This document shows, piece after piece, positions 1 to 5,045 of a DNA stretch of 7,972 bases. Origin of the DNA: Rhodoferax sp. (GTDB lineage: Bacteria > Pseudomonadota > Gammaproteobacteria > Burkholderiales > Burkholderiaceae_C); assembly GCA_020048255.1 (NCBI GenBank), contig JAIFMR010000091.1, positions 1 through 7,972 of the forward strand, written 5' to 3'. The position numbers and the translations under genes are program-made. The notes under the pieces were generated by a model. That model had not been told where the DNA came from, did not search any database, and was given only the letters and a program-made list of their open reading frames with translations. How positions within the stretch are numbered: position 1 is the first letter of the stretch; every line of letters begins with the position of its first letter.

Positions 1-328
1 GGGCAGCCATCAGGTGCGTACCGAGCTGGGTGTGCTCGATGGCATGATCCCGCTGGACTGCAACGCCAGTGGCTGCCAGGGTTGCCCACGCAGCTGCCAT
101 GTGGACGTATTGCTGCGCCCGGACGACATCGTGCACGACGACGACAGCCCCCTGCAGGCCGAGGGGGAAAACAAGGCGTTTCGTGGTGCCGAGTTCTTGT
201 ACTCGCTCAAGCTGCCCAGTGGCCAGCGCGCGCTGTCGCTGGTGCCCTCACACCACAACCACGCCATTGGCGAAAAAATTGGCATCAAACTGGCGGCCGA
301 TCATGTGGTGGCATTTCGGCGCGAGTGA
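1..328 (+). CDS. ABC transporter ATP-binding protein, C-terminal (TOBE) part, 5' truncated by window
   Basis: Frame 2 is open from the window edge to a TGA at 326-328, giving about 108 residues of a protein whose start lies outside. The part seen lacks Walker A, signature and Walker B motifs, so it is the region after the nucleotide-binding domain. Its segments DVLLRPDDIVHDD, KAFRGAEFLYSLKLPSG and LSLVPSHHNHAIGEKIGIKL resemble the TOBE-type regulatory domain of FbpC/PotA-like importer ATPases, which energise uptake of ferric iron, polyamines or similar substrates at the inner membrane. The LRPDD and FRGAE blocks are the best diagnostic features. The substrate cannot be told from this fragment. 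An unusual feature is four cysteines within about 14 residues (C-x5-C-x2-C-x3-C, roughly bases 59-100) just before the LRPDD block. The family call is from memory of homologous sequences; an importer ATPase is likely, the exact transporter is not resolved. Confidence 0.72.
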   Translation, partial: GSHQVRTELGVLDGMIPLDCNASGCQGCPRSCHVDVLLRPDDIVHDDDSPLQAEGENKAFRGAEFLYSLKLPSGQRALSLVPSHHNHAIGEKIGIKLAADHVVAFRRE

Positions 329-350
329 GGCTGAGTTACGAAAAAATAAC

Positions 351-398
351 GACCCTAGCCCTTGTATGAAAAGGGGTAGAAGCTATTGATTTGAAAGC
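351..398 (+). repeat. Hairpin-containing intergenic element resembling a Comamonadaceae dispersed repeat (copy A)
   Basis: This lies in the 170-base gap between the ABC ATPase stop and the sugar dehydrogenase start. Arms 355-363 and 371-379 (CTAGCCCTT / AAGGGGTAG) pair over nine positions with one mismatch around a 7-base loop, followed by AGCTATTGATT. This order, a CTAGCCCTT block, a spacer, then an AGCTAT / TGATT block, resembles a short repeat I recall as common between genes in Rhodoferax and Polaromonas. An ungapped alignment by eye to the element at 3971-4018 (opposite strand) matches about 27 of 47 bases, with shared blocks AGCC, TTGT and AGCTAT. No T-run follows the hairpin on the + strand, so it is not a convincing terminator for the upstream gene. 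Identity as a repeat is inference. Confidence 0.4.
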
Positions 399-498
399 GT
401 TTGGGCGCCATCATTTGGCTCAACTTGCCCTCCAAATGCACGCAATACACTTACCCATGCGCCGCAGCGTTCAATGGGAAAATCGGGTATCTCAAGCG

Positions 499-1686
499 AT
501 GGATATACAAATGCAGTTTCGACGCGTCCTCAGCGGCCTGATTGGCCTCACCATGGTTTTGACCACGACGGCCACACTGGCGCAAACGACATCGGTGACC
601 TTGAAAATTGACGTTATCAACTCCAGCCTGCAAAGTCCCTGGGGGTTGGCGTTTCTTCCAGACAAGCGGATGTTGGTTACGGAGCGGGTAGGCGTGCTCA
701 AGTTGCTCAACGCGTCGGGTCAGACACAAAGCACGCTTAGCGGCGTGCCAGCCGTCAACAGCGTGGGTCAGGGTGGCTTGCTTGACGTCGCGCTTGACCC
801 GGCGTTTGCCAGCAACCAGCGGATTTATCTGAGCTTCTCGGAAAGTGACGCGGTAAACCCCAGCTTGAGCGGAACAGCTATTGCTCGGGCAAGACTCGAT
901 CTGGTGGCTAACCAGTTGCGTGATGTGAGCGTCATTTACCGCCAACTGCCTAAAGTCAACTCCAGTGGGCATTTTGGCTCGCGGCTGGTTTTTGATCGTG
1001 ATGGGTACCTCTTTATCACCTTGGGTGACCGCCAATCTCGGGCACAAAGGGGTTTTGCGCAGGACTTGACCCGTGGCAACGGCAAGGTGGTGCGCATCAC
1101 CACAGACGGAAAGCCAGCCCCTGGAAATCCCGGTTTTGGTGCTGCAGGTGCACTGCCTGGCATCTGGAGCTACGGTCATCGCAATCCGCAAGGGGCTGCG
1201 CTACACCCGGGCACAGGCGAGCTTTGGGTCAGCGAGCACGGGCCGCAGGGTGGTGATGAAATTAACCTGGCCCTGCCGGGACGCAACTACGGCTGGCCCA
1301 TCATCAGTTATGGCCAGGAATACGGCACGCCGATCGCAGTGGGGGAGGGAACCTCCAAGGAGGGCATGGAGCAACCCGTCAGTGTTTGGGTGTCACGCGA
1401 TGGCACTGATTCCCCAGGATTGCTCAAGTCGTCGATAGCCCCAAGCGGCTTGGCCTTCTACACCGGAGACAAATTCCCGGAGTTTCGCCGCAACCTGTTC
1501 AGCGGCGCTTTGGCCGGCACCGCCTTGTGGCGAATCGTGCTGGGCGGTCCTCAAGGTAAAAATGAAGTGTTTCGCGAACGCCTGCTGGCAAACTTGGGTG
1601 AGCGCATGAGGGATGTCCGCCAAGGATCAGACGGATGGATCTACTTGCTCACCGACTCCGGCAAGTTATTGCGCGTGAGCCGTTGA
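499..1686 (+). CDS. Secreted PQQ-dependent sugar dehydrogenase (soluble aldose dehydrogenase-like, YliI/Asd family)
   Basis: The product is 395 residues from the ATG at 499. It begins with a Sec signal peptide (RR at 8-9, hydrophobic stretch about 10-24, likely cleavage after Ala28 in ATLA), so it should act in the periplasm. The body is a six-bladed beta-propeller of the soluble PQQ glucose/aldose dehydrogenase type. Visible family blocks are GHFGSRLVFDRDGYLFITLGDR-like sequence with candidate catalytic His158, WSYGHRNPQG (223-232), EHGPQGGDEINL (246-257), GRNYGWP, SIAPSGLAFYTGD and RDVRQGSDG near the C-terminus. Such enzymes oxidise the C1 hydroxyl of aldoses with PQQ and pass electrons to the respiratory chain; the substrate is unknown here. 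No PQQ biosynthesis genes are in the window. The frame is open back to a TTG at 391, but only starts at 499 or 511 place the signal peptide at the N-terminus; no start has a strong Shine-Dalgarno. A weak promoter match (TTGCCC at 425-430, TACACT at 446-451, 15-base spacer) would agree. About 11 extra residues sit just before SIAPSG. Confidence 0.85.
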   Translation: MDIQMQFRRVLSGLIGLTMVLTTTATLAQTTSVTLKIDVINSSLQSPWGLAFLPDKRMLVTERVGVLKLLNASGQTQSTLSGVPAVNSVGQGGLLDVALDPAFASNQRIYLSFSESDAVNPSLSGTAIARARLDLVANQLRDVSVIYRQLPKVNSSGHFGSRLVFDRDGYLFITLGDRQSRAQRGFAQDLTRGNGKVVRITTDGKPAPGNPGFGAAGALPGIWSYGHRNPQGAALHPGTGELWVSEHGPQGGDEINLALPGRNYGWPIISYGQEYGTPIAVGEGTSKEGMEQPVSVWVSRDGTDSPGLLKSSIAPSGLAFYTGDKFPEFRRNLFSGALAGTALWRIVLGGPQGKNEVFRERLLANLGERMRDVRQGSDGWIYLLTDSGKLLRVSR

Positions 1687-1709
1687 ATTTGTAGCATCAA
1701 ACCCAAGAC

Positions 1710-1785
1710 TGGTGCGGCTGGCGGGGATCGAACCCACGACCCTTGGCTTCGGAGGCCAATACTCTATCCACTGAGCTACAGCCGC
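1710..1785 (-). tRNA. tRNA-Arg (anticodon CCG)
   Basis: Read on the minus strand the 76 bases fold as a complete cloverleaf. The 7-bp acceptor stem is GCGGCTG (1785-1779) with CAGCCGC (1720-1714), followed by discriminator A and an encoded CCA (1712-1710). The D arm has GCTCAGTGGATAGAGT, and the T arm has GGTTCGATCC with its stem. The 5-bp anticodon stem TTGGC/GCCAA (1759-1755 with 1747-1743) encloses the loop CTCCGAA, placing the anticodon CCG at 1752-1750, which reads CGG arginine codons. The gene is convergent with the sugar dehydrogenase, 23 bases past its stop, and divergent from the cytochrome gene. No integrase or duplicated 3' end suggests its use as an attachment site. Confidence 0.97.
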
Positions 1786-1806
1786 ATTTTGTAGTGGGAA
1801 CCGACG

Positions 1807-1812
1807 ATTGTA
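1807..1812 (-). promoter_or_regulatory. Candidate -10 element for tRNA-Arg
   Basis: The minus strand reads TACAAT, a 5/6 match to the sigma-70 -10 box, 21 bases before the mature tRNA 5' end. The following bases are CGTCGG, a GC-rich discriminator of the kind seen in stringently controlled stable RNA promoters. The -35 region (around 1830-1835, AGAGTC) is weak. Assigned by position and motif only. Confidence 0.45.
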
Positions 1813-1834
1813 GAGGTTTTCATAGCGCCGACTC

Positions 1835-1840
1835 TATAAT
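1835..1840 (+). promoter_or_regulatory. Candidate -10 element for the cytochrome c gene
   Basis: A perfect TATAAT lies 45 bases before the cytochrome ATG, implying a start near 1847 and a leader of roughly 38 bases. The -35 region is poor: the best hexamer at 17-18 bp spacing is TAGAGG at 1811-1816, which overlaps the tRNA -10 element on the other strand. An activator or an extended contact may therefore be needed; that is inference. Confidence 0.5.
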
Positions 1841-1885
1841 CAAATTCTTCGGTTTTCGTCTACTATCACGCCAAAAGAGGTCACC

Positions 1886-2434
1886 ATGAGCGACAGTCAT
1901 TCTTCAGCCGATCACGATGCCCACGCGGCCCCCGCTCACAGCATGGTCAAGAAAGTCGGCAGTGTTGTTTTTCTGGTCGTGGTTCCCTTGGCCATGGTTG
2001 GCGCACTGGTTGGCCAATACAAAGCTATGGACAGCGGTGCTGGCCACTCACTCATGACCGAAGAAGCCGTATCAGCGCGGATTCAGAAGGTAGGACTTTT
2101 GTCTTTAGGCGAGTCCAAGCGTGAACTCAAGAGTGGCGAAGACGTCTACAAAGCGCAATGCACCACTTGCCACGCTGCAGGCATGGTGGGTGCCCCCAAG
2201 TTGGCCGATGCCGCTGCCTGGGCGCCGCGCCTCAAAACTGGCTACGACGCGCTATTAAATTCCGCCTTGAAGGGCAAAGGCAACATGACAGCGCAGGCTG
2301 GGGGTGCCTTTTCTGACTACGAGATCAGTCGAGCGGTGGTTTACATGGCCAATGCCGGTGGCGCCAAATTTACCGAGCCAGCTGCGCCTGCTGGAGCCGC
2401 TGCACCTGACGCTGCTGCCTCCGCTGCCAAGTAG
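1886..2434 (+). CDS. Membrane-anchored monohaem c-type cytochrome (cytochrome c5-like)
   Basis: The product is 182 residues. The ATG at 1886 has a well-placed AGAGG ribosome-binding site about 7 bases upstream. A short His/Asp/Ala-rich N-terminus (1-20) precedes one membrane segment (about 24-43, after KK at 22-23), which should anchor the protein with its haem domain in the periplasm. The haem site is CTTCH at 92-96, so His96 is the proximal ligand; Met134 in GKGNMTAQAGG is the likely sixth ligand. The ending DYEISRAVVYMANAGG is typical of the cytochrome c5 group. A low-complexity Ala/Pro tail (about 165-182) follows. The family carries electrons between membrane complexes and terminal oxidases; the specific partners cannot be read from the sequence. 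The gene stands alone, divergent from tRNA-Arg and convergent with the next minus-strand gene 32 bases away. No clear terminator is seen in that gap. Confidence 0.9.
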   Translation: MSDSHSSADHDAHAAPAHSMVKKVGSVVFLVVVPLAMVGALVGQYKAMDSGAGHSLMTEEAVSARIQKVGLLSLGESKRELKSGEDVYKAQCTTCHAAGMVGAPKLADAAAWAPRLKTGYDALLNSALKGKGNMTAQAGGAFSDYEISRAVVYMANAGGAKFTEPAAPAGAAAPDAAASAAK

Positions 2435-2466
2435 CCCTCTATGCTGGACTGATCAGTTTGGCCGCA

Positions 2467-3009
2467 TCATGCCCTGTCGGTTAGTGCCAATGGGCTTTTG
2501 ACAAACACAAACCGCGCTGGCAAATCCTGCGCTTGCGCGTCCTGTGGCAACCAGACGCCTTGTTCGACGGCTTCTGCCGCCAAGCCCATGTCTTGTGTGT
2601 GAACCAAACCAAAACCCAGGGCGGTGTTCAGATAGAGGTGGCCAAACTCATCCAGAAGGCATTCTTGGACCTGCGCGTTGCGGCCAATATGATCTTTGAC
2701 AGTCAGGTCATCCTGGACGCGCCAGACTAAAGGTGTCGCTTGCAACTCGACAAAAACGCGCTGGGGTCCATTTTGAAAGAACCATTGCCCTAGCGCGTCG
2801 GAACTGTAGTTGCGGCCAATGAATTCAATGAGCTTATCGTGCTGCAACAGCGATCCTTTGGCACCTGCTTGCTTGCTGTCAAAGGCACCACAGTGTTGCG
2901 AGTGCTCGTCTCTCATGTACCAATTGCCACGCCCATCCAGTCCAAGCCAACCATAACAGTCTGGCACGTTGGGCCATTTGGCCATGGCCAGCTTAACAAT
3001 GTCATCCAT
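2467..3009 (-). CDS. Conserved protein of unknown function, Burkholderiales-type, distal gene of the yheT cluster
   Basis: The product is 180 residues from the ATG at 3009. That start is preferred over the in-frame GTG at 3024 because a GGAGA sequence ends 8 bases before it, and GTG would put that ribosome-binding site inside the gene. The ATG overlaps the stop of the hydrolase (ATGGATGA, 8 bases shared), which implies translational coupling. There is no signal peptide or membrane segment, so the protein is probably cytosolic. Recognisable conserved-looking blocks are MDDIVKLAMAKWPNVPDCYGWLGLD (1-25), GNWYMRDE, KGSLLQHDKLIEFIGRNY (51-68), WFFQNGPQRVFVEL (76-89) and GFGLVHTQDM (132-141). I recognise this as a family common in Burkholderiales that is usually labelled as a domain of unknown function (possibly DUF2946, number not certain). 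I assign no function. The aromatic-rich, antiparallel-looking composition suggests a mixed alpha/beta fold, but that is a guess. Confidence 0.82.
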   Translation of the reverse strand: MDDIVKLAMAKWPNVPDCYGWLGLDGRGNWYMRDEHSQHCGAFDSKQAGAKGSLLQHDKLIEFIGRNYSSDALGQWFFQNGPQRVFVELQATPLVWRVQDDLTVKDHIGRNAQVQECLLDEFGHLYLNTALGFGLVHTQDMGLAAEAVEQGVWLPQDAQAQDLPARFVFVKSPLALTDRA

Positions 3010-3985
3010 GGTCAGGTTCTCCACGCATTAACCAGCTACCGACGATGTTGGACAGGGCGCAGGGCTGGCCCGCTGATCGCGCCTGGGTAAAACCAACATG
3101 GCCACCGTTGTCGGGTTGCCATAGGCTGACAAATTTGCCCACGCTCTTGGAATCAGGCAAGCTGCTCGCAGGAATAAAGGGGTCGTTCAACCCGTTCAGT
3201 ACCAAGGTCGGCACCGAGATTTGCGCCAAATGAGGTTTTGCAGATGCCTGCTTCCAATAGTGCGCTGTGTTGACGAATCCGTGCAGCGGGGCCGTGAAGA
3301 CGTTGTCAAATGTGTAGAGATCTTGGGCTGCACGCAGTTCCTGCGCGTCAAAGAGGCCAGGATACTGCTGCAATTTTTTCAGCGCCTTGGGCTTCATGGT
3401 GGCCAGAAACCGTCGGGTGTAGACCTGCCGGTTAAAGCCTTGGCCCATGACCAAACCACTGGCGGTCAAGTCCACCGGGGCTGAGACGCTGGCCAGGGCG
3501 TTGACTATTTGCGCTGCCTGGCTGCCCGACTCTTGCGCCCAGCGGAGCAAGGCGTTGCCGCCCAAGGAAACACCAACCACCAGAATTCGACCTGTGTGCT
3601 GTTGTCGCAAGGCCCGCAAGACCCAGTCAATTTCTTCAAAATCACCCGAGTGGTAAGCACGGGGGGCCAGGTTGATCTCGCCGCTGCACCCCCTGAAATG
3701 GGGCACTACGTAATTCCATGACTGTTGCCGCGCATACTCTGCAAACGACAGGGCGTAATGACTTCTTGATGAGCCTTCTAGCCCATGAAACAACACCAGC
3801 AAGGTGTCTCTGGGGGGTGCGTCTAACCAGTCTAGGTCGATGAAATCCCCGTCCGGCGCAGTGCAGCGCTGTCGGCGGTAGTTGACAGTGTTGGAACTTG
3901 TCAATTCGGTCGCTGCGCGGGCCAATACTGGCCAAATCGTTTGCATGTGCCCGGTAGGTAGCCACCAAGGCGCTATTGATACCAT
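3002..3985 (-). CDS. yheT: YheT-type alpha/beta hydrolase
   Basis: The product is 327 residues from the ATG at 3985. The N-terminal block IAPWWLPTGHMQTIWP (4-19) is the hallmark opening of the YheT/UPF0017 hydrolase family. The oxyanion region is FHGLEGSS (66-73), the nucleophile elbow is GVSLGG (138-143, Ser140), and the acid and base are Asp268 (LNDPF) and His296 (NGGHVGF). The complete triad suggests an active serine hydrolase or esterase; the natural substrate is not established for most of the family. The length is normal. The start is uncertain: a GTG at 4021 begins right after the upstream TAA and could reinitiate, but the 3985 ATG gives the N-terminus usual for the family. Neither has a clear Shine-Dalgarno. 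The 3' end overlaps the next gene by 8 bases, so the two are probably co-transcribed and coupled, likely together with the SnoaL-like gene upstream. Confidence 0.88.
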   Translation of the reverse strand: MVSIAPWWLPTGHMQTIWPVLARAATELTSSNTVNYRRQRCTAPDGDFIDLDWLDAPPRDTLLVLFHGLEGSSRSHYALSFAEYARQQSWNYVVPHFRGCSGEINLAPRAYHSGDFEEIDWVLRALRQQHTGRILVVGVSLGGNALLRWAQESGSQAAQIVNALASVSAPVDLTASGLVMGQGFNRQVYTRRFLATMKPKALKKLQQYPGLFDAQELRAAQDLYTFDNVFTAPLHGFVNTAHYWKQASAKPHLAQISVPTLVLNGLNDPFIPASSLPDSKSVGKFVSLWQPDNGGHVGFTQARSAGQPCALSNIVGSWLMRGEPDHG

Positions 3986-4018
3986 AGCTGACTGCGCTGT
4001 ATTAACAATGGCTGGGAG
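3971..4018 (-). repeat. Repeat-like element (copy B) overlapping the yheT start
   Basis: On the minus strand the order of blocks is CTCCCAGCCATTGTTAATA, then CAGCGCAGTCAGCTAT, then GGTATCAATAGCG. This resembles a dispersed Comamonadaceae intergenic repeat as I recall it (CTAGCCCTT block, GCGC-AGCAGCTAT block, ATCAATAGC block) and resembles copy A at 351-398. An internal inverted repeat, GCTAT at 3972-3976 and ATAGC at 3984-3988, surrounds a 7-base loop. It fills the gap between the SnoaL-like gene and yheT and includes the yheT ATG and its first codons. The repeat identity is inference and needs a genome-wide search. Confidence 0.4.
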
Positions 4019-4023
4019 CACAT

Positions 4024-4473
4024 TTAATGCAAAACATGGGGCGTGTCAGTGATATCTGGTGTTTCGTGCAGGGCGCCCGGGCTGGCGTGGTGGGCCACCA
4101 TGCGCCAACCCTGCGCGGTCTTGTGGTACACATTGGTCGCTATGGCATAGGCTTCTACTGGGCCCTCGTTGGTGAGGACTTCAATGCGTTCGCGAACGCT
4201 GTGCACCGCACTGGTCATGGATTCAATTTTTCGCAGCGCCTCAACCTGAATCCGAATGCTCCCGTTGTGAAACACCGCGTCAAAGGCAGAGCGAATGGCC
4301 CCCAGACCAATCAGTCTGGGGCCGCCTGGATGGATGCAAATCACGTCATCTTCATCAGCCCAGCAGGCCATCACACGCTCAAGGTCCCCAGCTTGCAATG
4401 CCTCATAAAAATGAGCTTCTGTTTCATCAGCAGAGCCGCCTACAAAGGCGAGCGATTTGGGGGCATGGGACAT
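4024..4473 (-). CDS. NTF2/SnoaL-like fold protein (DUF4440-type)
   Basis: The product is 149 residues from the ATG at 4473; the frame is open further upstream to 4533, but that extension is basic, unlike the family, and reaches the atp terminator. The pattern is an NTF2-like cone fold: a first helix pair with ADETEAHFYEALQAGDLERVMACWADEDDV (15-44), then the IHPGGPRLIGLGAIRSAFDAVF block (47-68), then strands with EAYAIATNVYHKTAQGWRMVAHHASP (107-132). The final WRMVAHHASP strand is characteristic of SnoaL_3/DUF4440 members, some of which are isomerases or ketosteroid-binding enzymes while many have no known activity. No signal peptide is present. The gene comes after the atp operon terminator, so it needs its own promoter, which I cannot identify in the short gap. 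It is followed closely by yheT on the same strand. The family call is good; the function is unknown. Confidence 0.83.
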   Translation of the reverse strand: MSHAPKSLAFVGGSADETEAHFYEALQAGDLERVMACWADEDDVICIHPGGPRLIGLGAIRSAFDAVFHNGSIRIQVEALRKIESMTSAVHSVRERIEVLTNEGPVEAYAIATNVYHKTAQGWRMVAHHASPGALHETPDITDTPHVLH

Positions 4474-4531
4474 GACTTGATTGTGAGCGTAGGGAGCCCG
4501 ATTTTGCCGTTGTTTAGCTTTTCCGGTGTCC

Positions 4532-4565
4532 AAAAAAAATACCCCGTTGAAACGGGGTATTTTCT
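4532..4565 (-). terminator. Rho-independent terminator of the atp operon
   Basis: A 12-bp perfect stem (4536-4547 with 4552-4563, core ACCCCGT/ACGGGGT) closes a 4-base loop. On the minus strand it is followed by eight consecutive T residues (4539-4532), the arrangement expected for intrinsic termination after atpC, whose stop is about 35 bases upstream. The + strand side has TATTTTCT after the stem, so it could also act, more weakly, in the other direction. Confidence 0.92.
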
Positions 4566-4598
4566 AGACATACTCGGCTTGTTTAGCCGAATCGGGTG

Positions 4599-5015
4599 CT
4601 ACTTTTTGCCGCGGTATTTACGCAGCGCAGTGATTTGTGCAGCCATCACGGCGAGTTCAGATGAGGCCTTGGCCAAATCAAGGTCAGATTTGGCGTTTTT
4701 AACCGCCTCTTCTGCGGCCAGTTTGGCCTCGTTGGCTTTCTCGTCGTCCAGGTCCTTGCCGCGAATGGCGGTGTCAGACAACACCGTCACGCAGTTGGGC
4801 TGGACTTCCAAGATGCCACCGGCAACAAAGACGAACTCTTCGCCGCCGTCAGCCATTTCAATACGCACAGACCCGGCTTTGATCCGGGTGATCAGCGGTG
4901 TGTGGCGTGGATAAATGCCGAGTTCGCCCGCTTCACCGGGCAAGGCGACAAAACGCGCTTCGCCCGAAAAGATGGATTCTTCAGCACTGACCACGTCAAC
5001 GTGGATGGTGTTCAT
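4599..5015 (-). CDS. atpC: F1F0 ATP synthase epsilon subunit
   Basis: The product is 138 residues, the usual length. The N-terminal beta-sandwich (about 1-85) shows VDVVSAEESIFSGEARFVALPGEAGELGIYPRHTPLIT and VFVAGGILEVQPNCVTVLSDTA, both typical of bacterial epsilon. The C-terminal helical hairpin (about 90-138) is rich in Ala, Lys and Glu, and in this family it regulates ATP hydrolysis by contacting the beta/gamma interface. Epsilon sits in the central stalk with gamma at the c-ring. The ATG at 5015 is preceded by AGGAG at a suitable distance. It is the last gene of the operon, 30 bases after atpD and just before the intrinsic terminator. Nothing appears missing. Confidence 0.97.
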   Translation of the reverse strand: MNTIHVDVVSAEESIFSGEARFVALPGEAGELGIYPRHTPLITRIKAGSVRIEMADGGEEFVFVAGGILEVQPNCVTVLSDTAIRGKDLDDEKANEAKLAAEEAVKNAKSDLDLAKASSELAVMAAQITALRKYRGKK

Positions 5016-5045
5016 GATGTCGCTCCTAAATCAGTGAGGGGCGCT

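Noticed and set aside
355..379. Hairpin after the ABC ATPase as its transcription terminator
   Set aside because: The stem has a mismatch and no T-run follows on the + strand, so the repeat-like interpretation fits better.
451..1191. A 246-codon minus-strand frame opposite the sugar dehydrogenase
   Set aside because: It is antisense to a clear enzyme family member, and its translation is Arg/Cys/His-rich and unlike any protein family.
1710..1785. tRNA-Arg as an integration site for a genomic island
   Set aside because: There is no integrase, no duplicated tRNA 3' end and no foreign-looking genes beside it.
2448..2457. Perfect palindrome ACTGATCAGT in the convergent gap after the cytochrome gene
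   Set aside because: With no loop it cannot form a terminator hairpin and has no T-run; a 10-base palindrome is expected by chance.
4474..4531. A promoter for the SnoaL-like gene just after the terminator (TTGGAC at 4531-4526 on the minus strand as a -35 box)
   Set aside because: No acceptable -10 hexamer occurs at 16-18 bases from it.
4027..4914. A 295-codon + strand frame across the SnoaL-like gene, the terminator and atpC
   Set aside because: It runs through a strong intrinsic terminator and antisense to two real genes, with no domain or ribosome-binding site.
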